A stretch of 37,968 bases of DNA from assembly GCA_002707145.1 (NCBI GenBank), contig PAMD01000015.1, positions 1 through 37,968 of the forward strand, read 5' to 3'. The notes beneath the pieces are model-generated. The model was not told the DNA's origin. It was given only the letters and a program-made list of their open reading frames with translations, and searched no databases. The DNA comes from Flavobacteriales bacterium. GTDB taxonomy: Bacteria; Bacteroidota; Bacteroidia; Flavobacteriales; UBA7430. Position 1 is the stretch's first letter; every line of letters begins with the position of its first letter. Below are positions 8,179 to 17,151 of the stretch, in pieces. Position numbers and translations under genes: made by a program.

Positions 8179-9411
8179 ATGAAATTCTTCAGTCAATCCT
8201 TGTTAACTTTATTCGTTCTTTTTTTTTGGAGCGCTAAATCTCAAGTGATATCAATTGAACAAATCTATGAATTCGATATTGAAACTATTGAGGGCATCTG
8301 GGCACAAAACAAAATACCAAAATTTATTGCCCCAGTTCGACATGGAGTGGATGTTTATAAGGTAACATACCTTACCAAATGGATTGACAATACTCCAATC
8401 AAAGCCTCTGGGCTTTATTATGTACCAAAATCCCATAAACCTTTATCTACTTTAATTTATCACCATGGAACTCAAATTTTAAAAAAGAGATCAAATAAAA
8501 TTAAGGGAGAAAATATTATTTCAATGATTTTCGCAGCAGATGGTTATGCTGTTATTGCTCCAGACTATATTGGATTGGGGGAAGGAGAAAAAAAACATTT
8601 ATATTGCAATGTAGAAAGCGAAGCAGTTGCAGCTATTGATTTTCTTAATGTAATAGATCAAATCAACATTACTATTGATCGAGAACGAAATGAGAAATTA
8701 TTCATCACAGGGTATTCCCAGGGAGGTCATGCAGCTATGTCCACACACATGGTTCTGGAGAGAGATTATGCAGATATTTATAATATTACAGCTTCTTCGC
8801 CAATGTCTGGTCCCTATGATATTTATGGCATACAAAGCAAAGTGATGTATTCCTTATACGAACAACCACACTATTTGCCCTACCTTCTAATTGGACTTAA
8901 CATAGCTTACGATATTTGGACAGAAAAAGAGTTTTTCGGTATGTTTAAAACACCTTATGACACTATCATACCAAAGCTATTTGATGGGAAAAATAATGTT
9001 AGAAAAATAAATCAAGCTCTTCCTGAAATCCCTATTCACATGCTTAAGGAATCTTTATTAATAGATTATGTCAGTGATCCAAATTTTGTTTTACGAAAGT
9101 ACATTTATTTAAACAATATTTTTGATTGGAAACCAAAAGCCCCTATTCAATTATGCTATTGTAAAAGTGATCAAGAAGTACTTTATGAGAACTCCATTTT
9201 GGCATACAACACAATGAAAAAAAATGGAGCTACAAATGTTAGACTAAAATCGTCAGGAAATAAATTCACGCACCAAAAATGCGCTGGCTTCGCAACGATG
9301 TATACGAAATTTTACTTTGATAGTTATCGGAATGAATTCAAAAGAGTTCGAAAAGGCCCTCTTTTTAAAAGGGCTGCATTGAGCCTAAAAAAAATATTCT
9401 CAATGAGTTAA
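8179..9411 (+). CDS. Secreted alpha/beta hydrolase (secretory-lipase-like)
   Basis: A 410-residue exported serine hydrolase. Residues 1-21 form a signal peptide (hydrophobic stretch, then WSAKSQ). The fold markers are in order: YHHGTQ (94-99) in the oxyanion region, DGYAVIAPDYIGLGEG (121-136), the nucleophile elbow GYSQGG with Ser180, an acid in CKSDQEV (Asp331), and a late His in FTHQKC (His365). This spacing matches secretory lipases and related esterases, with an inserted helical lid at about 215-300. The substrate is unknown; an ester such as a lipid is likely. It follows the phosphopantetheinyl transferase on the same strand after 45 bases and may have its own promoter. No T9SS tail is present, so a periplasmic location is the simplest reading. 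Confidence 0.85.
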   Translation: MKFFSQSLLTLFVLFFWSAKSQVISIEQIYEFDIETIEGIWAQNKIPKFIAPVRHGVDVYKVTYLTKWIDNTPIKASGLYYVPKSHKPLSTLIYHHGTQILKKRSNKIKGENIISMIFAADGYAVIAPDYIGLGEGEKKHLYCNVESEAVAAIDFLNVIDQINITIDRERNEKLFITGYSQGGHAAMSTHMVLERDYADIYNITASSPMSGPYDIYGIQSKVMYSLYEQPHYLPYLLIGLNIAYDIWTEKEFFGMFKTPYDTIIPKLFDGKNNVRKINQALPEIPIHMLKESLLIDYVSDPNFVLRKYIYLNNIFDWKPKAPIQLCYCKSDQEVLYENSILAYNTMKKNGATNVRLKSSGNKFTHQKCAGFATMYTKFYFDSYRNEFKRVRKGPLFKRAALSLKKIFSMS

Positions 9412-9445
9412 TCTTAACAGTTACATGATTGACTAAGAAATAAAT

Positions 9446-9761
9446 TTAGACCTCCATACATTTTATTGTAAGTAGGATGTTTTTCCTAGACATAGAAACT
9501 CCCCTAAGATTCAAATAATTTAAATTTTTAACTGTTTTATTTCCTCAGGAATAATTTCTATTTTGTTTATGCTTAAATTTAAAAATTGTAAGGAGGACAA
9601 ACTAGATAAATCTTTTGGAAATACCTGAATTCTATTTTTACTCAGCTCCAATTCTTTAAATTTTTAAAAAAAAAACAAATTCTTAAGAAAAGATTTTAAT
9701 TTTTTTCTCTTTAATCTTAATTTCACAACTGCTTTAGAATTTTAGTAGCCTCTTCGAGGCT
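9446..9761 (-). pseudogene. Decayed leucine-rich-repeat gene
   Basis: The 405-base gap after the hydrolase holds the remains of a leucine-rich-repeat (LRR) protein gene on the minus strand. Reading from 9761: SLEEATKILK, then after a one-base loss VVKLRLKRKKLKSF, then a TAA at 9666-9664 inside the same frame. The frame then runs through two intact 23-residue repeats, LKELELSKNRIQVFP from 9657 and LQFLNLSINKIEIIPEE from 9591. A second one-base loss near 9525 shifts to LNYLNLRGVSMS, ending at a TAA at 9448-9446. The LxL positions fall at 9720, 9651, 9582 and 9514, that is 69, 69 and 68 bases apart, so the 23-residue period is kept apart from the single deletion. The opening resembles the common SLEEAL...V..L.L start of Bacteroidota LRR proteins. 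No start codon or signal peptide remains. Confidence 0.78.
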
Positions 9762-9803
9762 ATTAAATCAAATCTGGCTTTGTGACCAACAAAATATATG
9801 AAT

Positions 9804-9832
9804 AAAAAAAAACGCCTCATGAGAGACGCTTT
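9804..9832 (-). terminator. Rho-independent terminator overlapping the ribF stop
   Basis: On the minus strand AAAGCGTCTC (9832-9823) pairs with GAGGCGTTTT (9818-9809) using two G-U pairs, around a 4-base loop, and is followed by a T-run (9812-9804). The stem includes the last codons and the stop of ribF. Confidence 0.75.
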
Positions 9833-10740
9833 ATAACAAGATTTTTATCATCCAATAAATGCTCTTTAAGATGATCTAAACTATCAAATTTCTTTTCTTC
9901 TCTAACCCAAAACTTAAAAACTACTTGAATAGATTCCCCGTAAATATCTTCCTTAAAGTCAAAAATATGAACTTCAATCTTCTTTTCGTCACCAGCTAAA
10001 GTAGGGCGATAACCTATGTTAAGCATTCCTTTAAAAATCCTCTCTCGAATTTTCACATTCACGCCATAAACACCATTGGATGGAATCAACTTATGTGTTT
10101 CGAGTATCTGGATGTTTGCAGTAGGAAATCCAATTGTACGACCTAGATGGTCTCCTTTGACAACGATACCAGAGAGACTAAAATCATAAGTCAAATATTC
10201 GTTTGCTATACCTATATCTCCATGAGCCAAAGCATTTCTAATTTGTGTCGAGCTCACAGACACTTGATCAATATCTTGCGCTGAAATTTCTTCCACATTA
10301 AACCCGTAAACTTGACCATATTCCTTTAAATGTTGAAAACTTCCTTCTCGGTTGCGTCCAAAATGGTGATTATAACCAATCACTAAACGTTTGGTTCCAA
10401 TCATATTGACGAGCACATCACGCACATATTCAACAGAAGAGAGCCGGGAAAACTTTCTGGAAAATGGATGAATAATCAAATGGTCTATTCCTGCTTGTTC
10501 GAGAAGAGCAGTCTTCTCTTTGATTGTGCTAATAAGTTTCAAATCATTATCTGAAAAAAGAACAATTCTTGGATGGGGAAAAAAAGTCAACAAAACAGAT
10601 TCTCCTTTAATCTCTTTTGCAATTTCACATAGTCTATCAATAATTTTTAAATGCCCCACATGAACCCCATCAAATGTTCCTGTCGTTACCACGGCATTTT
10701 CAATTTTTTCAAACTCTTCGAGGCTTTGATATATTTTCAC
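9817..10740 (-). CDS. ribF: Bifunctional riboflavin kinase / FAD synthetase
   Basis: Makes FMN from riboflavin and ATP, then FAD from FMN and ATP. The N-terminal nucleotidyltransferase domain shows GTFDGVHVGH, GYNHHFGRNREG and SSTQIRNAL. The C-terminal kinase domain shows GRTIGFPTANI, SNGVYGV, GMLNIGYRPT and EVHIFDF. I place the start at the GTG at 10740, giving 307 residues, the normal family size, and an N-terminus VKIYQSLEEF like other Bacteroidota RibF. The frame stays open further up to an ATG at 10875, but those 45 extra residues are Phe/Tyr-rich, unlike the family, and reach into the gap shared with atpD. The stop lies inside a terminator hairpin. The gene is divergent from atpD and seems to stand alone. 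Confidence 0.95.
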   Translation of the reverse strand: MKIYQSLEEFEKIENAVVTTGTFDGVHVGHLKIIDRLCEIAKEIKGESVLLTFFPHPRIVLFSDNDLKLISTIKEKTALLEQAGIDHLIIHPFSRKFSRLSSVEYVRDVLVNMIGTKRLVIGYNHHFGRNREGSFQHLKEYGQVYGFNVEEISAQDIDQVSVSSTQIRNALAHGDIGIANEYLTYDFSLSGIVVKGDHLGRTIGFPTANIQILETHKLIPSNGVYGVNVKIRERIFKGMLNIGYRPTLAGDEKKIEVHIFDFKEDIYGESIQVVFKFWVREEKKFDSLDHLKEHLLDDKNLVIKRLS

Positions 10741-10909
10741 AAAAATAAGATCTATGTATGTTGAGATACACTTATTTACTTGCTGTAAATAAAACTTTAA
10801 ACTGAGATCAAAATTACTAAAATAAAAAAGGCATTTGACAATATTAAATAAATAAAAATCTGTAAATTCGCTCACTTAAAACAATATAGTTTATCTCACT
10901 CCAAAATAG

Positions 10910-12430
<1,521 letters not shown>

Positions 12431-12440
12431 AATACTAGCT

Positions 12441-12677
12441 ATGAAGATTGAAATTATCACTCCAGACGTGAAATTATTTGAAGGCGAAGTAAGTTCTGTT
12501 ATGTTGCCTGGTTTTTTAGGTTCTTTTCAAATTTTGAATCATCACGCCCCTATAATATCTAGCTTGACTTCTGGAAGTATTTGTGTTTCTCGAGATGATA
12601 GAGAAGATAAAATTTTCCAAATCAATGGAGGAGTTGTAGAGATGCAAAATAATACGATTGTAATCCTAGCTGACTAA
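12441..12677 (+). CDS. atpC: F1 ATP synthase subunit epsilon (short form)
   Basis: Central-stalk subunit that couples rotation to catalysis and modulates ATP hydrolysis. At 78 residues it has only the N-terminal beta-sandwich (MKIEIITPDVKLFEGEV, then LPGFLGSFQILNHHAPIIS and QINGGVVEMQNN). It lacks the C-terminal two-helix domain that inhibits ATPase activity in Escherichia coli. Short epsilon subunits are usual in Bacteroidota, so this is not read as a truncation. It follows atpD by 10 bases and is the last gene before a strong terminator. Confidence 0.95.
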   Translation: MKIEIITPDVKLFEGEVSSVMLPGFLGSFQILNHHAPIISSLTSGSICVSRDDREDKIFQINGGVVEMQNNTIVILAD

Positions 12678-12693
12678 CTGAATTATCCAACTT

Positions 12694-12726
12694 AAAAAGA
12701 GGCTTATTAACAAGCCTCTTTTTTTT
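12694..12726 (+). terminator. Terminator after atpDC
   Basis: A perfect 12-bp stem AAAAAGAGGCTT (12694-12705) / AAGCCTCTTTTT (12712-12723) with a 6-base loop, followed by T to 12726. It separates the ATP synthase pair from the biotin genes, so bioF needs its own promoter. TATATTTA at 12740-12747 is one base off the -7 consensus and is the only candidate seen. Confidence 0.9.
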
Positions 12727-12751
12727 CGCCTAAGATTCCTATATTTACCTA

Positions 12752-13864
12752 ATGCCATCTCGTTCACATATAGCAGATAAAATTCGAGCAAAACTTAAGA
12801 AACGAAAAAAAGAGGGTAACTTAAGAAAGTTGCAAATATCCTACGGCCTTATTGACTTTTGCTCAAATGACTATCTAGGCTTTTCAAAAAAAAAATCAAA
12901 TTTCAGACCAAAAAGTCAGGGTTCAACAGGATCAAGACTTATCGGAGGGAACTCTTTGTTATTTGAAAAAATAGAGACCAAAATTTCAGTATTTCATCGT
13001 GCCGAAGCTGGCTTGATTTTCAATTCAGGATACAATGCAAATATTGGTTTATTTTCATGCATTGCAGATAAGAGTGACACCATTATCTTCGACCAATTTA
13101 TTCATGCGAGTATTCGAGATGGAATACGTCTCTCTCCTGCACGATCTTTCTCTTTCGAGCACAATAACACTAATTCTTTAGAAAAAAAACTACAACAAGC
13201 GAGTGGAAATATTCTCGTGGCAATAGAATCTATTTATTCAATGGATGGGGACCAATGTGAATTAAAAAAAATACTTACCCTTTGTAAAAAATACAAAGCA
13301 CAAATTATTCTTGATGAAGCACATGCGACCGGAGTTATTGGAAAACATGGCAGAGGTCTAGCCTGCAAATTAAGGCTCGAAAACCATATCTTTGCTCGTA
13401 TTCATTCATTCGGGAAATCTATGGGATGTCATGGAGCCATCATTCTAGGATCAAAAGAATTGAGGGAATACTTAATCAACTTTTCTGGAGCATTTATTTA
13501 CACCACTGCCCTCTCTGAGGGAAGTTTAATGGCTATAGACAACTCTTATGAAGAACTCAAAAGTGGAACAGAAAAAATACATCAATTGCAAAAAAATATC
13601 ACTTTTTTTAAAGAATCTATTTCCAAAAAATTAAAAAAACACTACATCTCAAGTAATAGCTCAATTCAATGTATTCTGGTTGGAGGAAATAAAAAAGCTC
13701 GAAAGACAGAATCAATACTTCAGAAAAGGGGATATGATGTCAGGGCAATTTGTCACCCAACTGTTGCAAAGGGAAGAGAAAGGCTTCGGATCTGTATTCA
13801 TAGCTTTAACAGCGAAAATGAGATCAAAAAATGTCTTTTAAACATAGAAGAACTCCTATCATGA
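12752..13864 (+). CDS. bioF: 8-amino-7-oxononanoate synthase
   Basis: Pyridoxal-phosphate enzyme that joins pimeloyl-ACP (or pimeloyl-CoA) and alanine to make 8-amino-7-oxononanoate, the first ring-building step of biotin synthesis. The 370 residues show the alpha-oxoamine synthase pattern: FCSNDYLGFS, GSTGSRLIGGN (57-67), FDQFIHASI with His118, LDEAHATGVIGKHGRG with Asp188 and His191, and the cofactor lysine Lys222 in HSFGKSMGCHGA. Glycine C-acetyltransferase and serine palmitoyltransferase are in the same family, but the neighbouring bioD and bioA settle the role. The stop overlaps the bioD start by four bases (ATGA), indicating coupled translation. It begins 26 bases after the atpC terminator. 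Confidence 0.95.
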   Translation: MPSRSHIADKIRAKLKKRKKEGNLRKLQISYGLIDFCSNDYLGFSKKKSNFRPKSQGSTGSRLIGGNSLLFEKIETKISVFHRAEAGLIFNSGYNANIGLFSCIADKSDTIIFDQFIHASIRDGIRLSPARSFSFEHNNTNSLEKKLQQASGNILVAIESIYSMDGDQCELKKILTLCKKYKAQIILDEAHATGVIGKHGRGLACKLRLENHIFARIHSFGKSMGCHGAIILGSKELREYLINFSGAFIYTTALSEGSLMAIDNSYEELKSGTEKIHQLQKNITFFKESISKKLKKHYISSNSSIQCILVGGNKKARKTESILQKRGYDVRAICHPTVAKGRERLRICIHSFNSENEIKKCLLNIEELLS

Positions 13865-14490
13865 AAAGATACTTTATCACCGGAATTGGAACCGAGGTAG
13901 GTAAAACAGTTGGCTCAGCAATAATTACAGAAGCCCTAGAAGCAGATTACTGGAAGCCCATTCAAGCTGGTGATTTACAAATAAGTGACTCGATGGCCGT
14001 CGAATCACTTATTCAAAACAATCGATCTGTTTTTCACAAGGAAGCCTACCGATTAAATCATCCTATATCCCCTCATGCATCTGCAGAAAGAGACGGACTA
14101 GAAATTGACCTATCTACTATAAAAGTTCCCAACACCGATAACATCCTAGTCATAGAAGGTGCGGGTGGCTTACTTGCCCCTCTCAACCGAAGAGAAACAA
14201 TGATTGATTTGATTGACCAAATAAAATGTGAAGTCATATTAATTTCTCGTCATTATTTGGGAAGTATTAACCATACTTTAATGAGCACAAAAATATTAAA
14301 AACAAAAAATATAGCAATCAAAGGGATTCTATTTAATGGAAATGAAAATAAAGAAACGGAGGAAATTATTAAAGAAATGTCTTCTGGTATCAGGATCCTC
14401 GGTCGTATAAATGAGTTAAAACAAGTTAATTCTCTAAATATTAAATCAGAAGCTAATCGTTTAAAGGAAAGCCTAAGTGAATTTATCTGA
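13861..14490 (+). CDS. bioD: Dethiobiotin synthetase
   Basis: ATP-dependent enzyme that closes the ureido ring of dethiobiotin from 7,8-diaminononanoate and CO2. At 209 residues it is near the usual size. The P-loop is GIGTEVGKT (8-16), and VIEGAGGLLAPLN follows in the second nucleotide-binding region. KPIQAGD matches the conserved KP.Q.G segment. I choose the ATG at 13861, which overlaps the bioF stop as ATGA. The frame is open upstream to 13831, but that extension lies inside bioF and puts residues before the expected start of strand one. The 3' end overlaps the bioA GTG by 14 bases. Confidence 0.95.
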   Translation: MKRYFITGIGTEVGKTVGSAIITEALEADYWKPIQAGDLQISDSMAVESLIQNNRSVFHKEAYRLNHPISPHASAERDGLEIDLSTIKVPNTDNILVIEGAGGLLAPLNRRETMIDLIDQIKCEVILISRHYLGSINHTLMSTKILKTKNIAIKGILFNGNENKETEEIIKEMSSGIRILGRINELKQVNSLNIKSEANRLKESLSEFI

Positions 14491-15745
14491 AAAAGATCAA
14501 AAATACATCTGGCATCCTTTCACACAAATGAAAACAGCATCACCTGCTGTGCCTATTTCAAGTGGAAAAGGCAGCCTTTTAATTGATGAGAATGGAAAAA
14601 CTTATATTGATGCAATATCCTCCTGGTGGGTAAATCTTCACGGACATTCACATCCATATATTACTGAAAAAGTTCACCAACAAATGCAAAAGTTAGAACA
14701 TGTACTTTTTGCGGGGTTCACGCATGAACCAGCGGTAGAATTATGTGAAAAACTATCTAAGCATCTTCCTTCCAATCAAGCGAAATTCTTTTTTTCAGGG
14801 GACGGATCTTCTGCGGTTGAAATTGCCTTAAAAATGAGTGTCCAATACTGGAAAAATAAGGGGCAAATCAAAACTAGATTTATTGCTATTGACGGTGCTT
14901 ATCATGGAGAAACCTTCGGTGCAATGTCCGCTGGAGCGAGAAGTATTTTCTCGGCACCATTTACAGAATTGCTTTTTAAGAGCACACACATACCCTTCCC
15001 AAAAGATGAACAAAAAGCCATAAATAGTCTTCAGAGAGAAATTCAAAAGGGCGATGTAGCCGCTTTTATATTTGAGCCACTAGTTCAAGGAGCCTCTGGA
15101 ATGAGAATGTATTCTCCAAATGTACTTAACAAACTAATGAATCTCTGTAAAGATGCGGGGATTTTATGCATCGCAGACGAAGTAATGACTGGTTTTGGGA
15201 GAACTGGGACTACCTTTGCTATGAATCAAGTCCCAACAGAACCAGACTTTATCTGCCTCTCAAAAGGGCTCTCGGGAGGCACCCTCCCCATTTCACTTAC
15301 GACTTGCACAACTGCTATCTACAATACATTTTTAGGAGATGAATTACAAAGAGCTTTTCTTCATGGACACTCCTTCACAGCAAATCCAATTGGATGTGCT
15401 GCGGCTATAGCTAGCATAGAATTACTTGAAAAAAAGAAATGTCAAAGAGCTATAAAAAACATTCAAAAGTCCCACATTGACTTTAACAAACAAATTGCAG
15501 GTCTATCTATTATCAAAGAAGTACGTCAGACAGGAACAATTATCGCAATTGAATTACAAAGTGATACTTCGGGTTATGCAAGTGGGATACAAAAAAATCT
15601 ATATCAAGAATTTTTGGAAGATGGAATTATAATAAGACCACTTGGAAACGTAATTTACATTTTACCTCCTTATTGCATCACATCAGATGAATTGAACAAA
15701 ATATACGATATAATTCATCAAAAATTAAAGAACTTATCTGGTTAA
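14477..15745 (+). CDS. bioA: Adenosylmethionine-8-amino-7-oxononanoate aminotransferase
   Basis: Pyridoxal-phosphate aminotransferase that converts 8-amino-7-oxononanoate to 7,8-diaminononanoate with S-adenosylmethionine as amino donor. The 422 residues begin at a GTG (14477) inside the end of bioD. BioA markers are WHPFTQM (12-18), SSWWVNLHGHSHP (48-60) with the substrate-side Trp pair, FSGDGSSAVE, DGAYHGET, FEPLVQGASGM, IADEVMTGFGRTG with Asp234, and the cofactor lysine Lys263 in LSKGLSGG. HGHSFTANP completes the active site. It ends the cluster bioF-bioD-bioA. bioB and a pimelate-arm enzyme such as bioC are not in the window. It converges on the permease gene with 27 bases between and no hairpin there. 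Confidence 0.96.
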   Translation: MNLSEKDQKYIWHPFTQMKTASPAVPISSGKGSLLIDENGKTYIDAISSWWVNLHGHSHPYITEKVHQQMQKLEHVLFAGFTHEPAVELCEKLSKHLPSNQAKFFFSGDGSSAVEIALKMSVQYWKNKGQIKTRFIAIDGAYHGETFGAMSAGARSIFSAPFTELLFKSTHIPFPKDEQKAINSLQREIQKGDVAAFIFEPLVQGASGMRMYSPNVLNKLMNLCKDAGILCIADEVMTGFGRTGTTFAMNQVPTEPDFICLSKGLSGGTLPISLTTCTTAIYNTFLGDELQRAFLHGHSFTANPIGCAAAIASIELLEKKKCQRAIKNIQKSHIDFNKQIAGLSIIKEVRQTGTIIAIELQSDTSGYASGIQKNLYQEFLEDGIIIRPLGNVIYILPPYCITSDELNKIYDIIHQKLKNLSG

Positions 15746-15772
15746 AATACAAATTACTAGCGATCAAAAAAC

Positions 15773-17023
15773 TTATTGTCCAAATCGAATAGCTTCAACG
15801 GGGTCTAATTTAGAGGCAGAAACAGCTGGAATAATTCCGGCTATAATTCCGATTAAAACAGAAACTAGTAGCCCCGATATAATATTTTTGAAAGACAATA
15901 TTATCTGGAAGTCATAGGAATAAGTTGCAATCAATGTACCCATATAAACTAAGAGTAAACCTAATCCACCCCCAACAAAACATAATAAAATAGACTCAAA
16001 TAAAAATTGAAATAAAATAAAATAGTTCTTGGCGCCGACTGCTTTTTGGATACCAATTATGCTTGTTCGTTCTTTCACAGAAACAAACATGATGTTGGCA
16101 ATCCCAAAACCTCCAACCAAAAGAGAAAACCCACCGATAATAATACCTGCTAAATCAATCACACCAAACAGTAAATCAATCCCCTTTGAAATAATACTAA
16201 TCTCATTGAGAGCAAAATTATTATCTACATTGGGTGGAAGTCGACGAACGGATCGCATGACCCGAATTAAATCTTGTTTAAGGAGATCATTGCTAACCCC
16301 ATCAATAGCCTTAACAAGTAACTTGGGATCAGTCGATTGATTATTAATTCTTATGAAATTATGTGCAAATCTAACAGGGATGACTACATTGTTATCATCA
16401 CTATTTCCAATAATACTATCACCTGTTTTCTCAAAAACACCCACAACAAGTACTTTTTGCCCCATAATCTTAATTTGTTTTCCTAAGGGATTTTCTCCAT
16501 CAAAAAGCGCATCGGCAATATTGAATCCAATCACTGCCACTGGCTTACCTGACGAGGATTCCAAAAATGAAAAATATCTCCCAGAAGAAAGCTCAAAACC
16601 AAATATATTTTGATACCCATGAGAAACTGCTGCGATAGACACATCTGAAATATCATTTGATTCAAACTTAGCAGTTTTCCCTCCAGAAGAAGCTACAAAG
16701 CAAATGGCTTCTGCAAACTCTAGTCTATCCTCCAATGCTTCAAGTTCTTTCAACTGAGGAACTGGACGTTGATAATATTTCCACCAAGGGTAATCCTCCC
16801 CCATTGACCAAGGCCACTTCTGAATAAAAACAATGTCTTCTCCAAAAGAGGAGACACTGTCTCTAATGTTTCGCTCTAAAGAATCTACCACAGCAAACAC
16901 AGAAATGATAGCAAAAATACCAATAGTTACTCCCAAAAGTGAAAGAAGAGTTCGAAGCTTATTGCCTAACAATGCTTGAATTGAAAAACGTAAACTTTCT
17001 TGAATTAAATTAAATAAAATCAT
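15773..17023 (-). CDS. ABC transporter permease, MacB/FtsX type
   Basis: A 416-residue inner-membrane permease. The layout is the MacB/FtsX pattern: one N-terminal membrane helix (about 20-48), a large periplasmic domain (about 50-280, MacB core type, with SSGRYFSFLESSSGKPVAVIG), then three C-terminal helices (about 285-315, 335-365, 378-402). The conserved cytoplasmic loop MFVSVKERTSIIGIQKAVGAK lies between the second and third. The tail SKLDPVEAIRFGQ is also typical. No ATPase gene is adjacent, so its partner must be encoded elsewhere. The substrate cannot be predicted. From memory, this gene beside purH and mreB is a recurrent arrangement in Bacteroidota. A TATCTTTG box lies 15 bases upstream of the ATG. 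Confidence 0.9.
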   Translation of the reverse strand: MILFNLIQESLRFSIQALLGNKLRTLLSLLGVTIGIFAIISVFAVVDSLERNIRDSVSSFGEDIVFIQKWPWSMGEDYPWWKYYQRPVPQLKELEALEDRLEFAEAICFVASSGGKTAKFESNDISDVSIAAVSHGYQNIFGFELSSGRYFSFLESSSGKPVAVIGFNIADALFDGENPLGKQIKIMGQKVLVVGVFEKTGDSIIGNSDDNNVVIPVRFAHNFIRINNQSTDPKLLVKAIDGVSNDLLKQDLIRVMRSVRRLPPNVDNNFALNEISIISKGIDLLFGVIDLAGIIIGGFSLLVGGFGIANIMFVSVKERTSIIGIQKAVGAKNYFILFQFLFESILLCFVGGGLGLLLVYMGTLIATYSYDFQIILSFKNIISGLLVSVLIGIIAGIIPAVSASKLDPVEAIRFGQ

Positions 17024-17038
17024 AAGTGGTATCTATCA

Positions 17039-17046
17039 CAAAGATA
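17039..17046 (-). promoter_or_regulatory. Possible -7 box for the permease gene
   Basis: TATCTTTG on the minus strand matches TAnnTTTG exactly and sits 15 bases before the permease ATG. It is embedded in the small palindrome CTATC-TTTGT-GATAG. No TTG element is found at a normal spacing. Confidence 0.35.
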
Positions 17047-17151
17047 GAATTTTATTAATGTAAATAATCCTTGAAATTTGAGGACTAAAAATCTGTTTTT
17101 AAAGCCTTAATTTTTACATTTACAATACTTACTAAATTTTAAAATTAAGCT

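Noticed and set aside
9746..9762. TAGCCTC-TTC-GAGGCTA hairpin as a terminator for the hydrolase gene
   Set aside because: No T-run follows on the plus strand, it is 330 bases from the gene end, and it coincides with the SLEEA codons of the LRR fossil.
10834..10870. Promoter for atpD (TTTG 10834-10837, TAAATTCG 10863-10870)
   Set aside because: The spacer is 25 bases and the -7 box has a mismatch at an important position, so the match is not better than chance in this AT-rich DNA.
10741..10875. Longer ribF with 45 extra N-terminal residues from ATG 10875
   Set aside because: The extension is rich in Phe, Tyr and Leu, unlike RibF proteins, and the GTG at 10740 gives the normal family start and length.
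12740..12747. TATATTTA as the bioF -7 box
   Set aside because: One mismatch to TAnnTTTG and no TTG upstream, with a terminator stem occupying that region; kept only as a remark.
13831..13860. bioD start at 13831
   Set aside because: It would add ten residues encoded inside bioF; the ATGA overlap at 13861 gives the standard start just before the P-loop.
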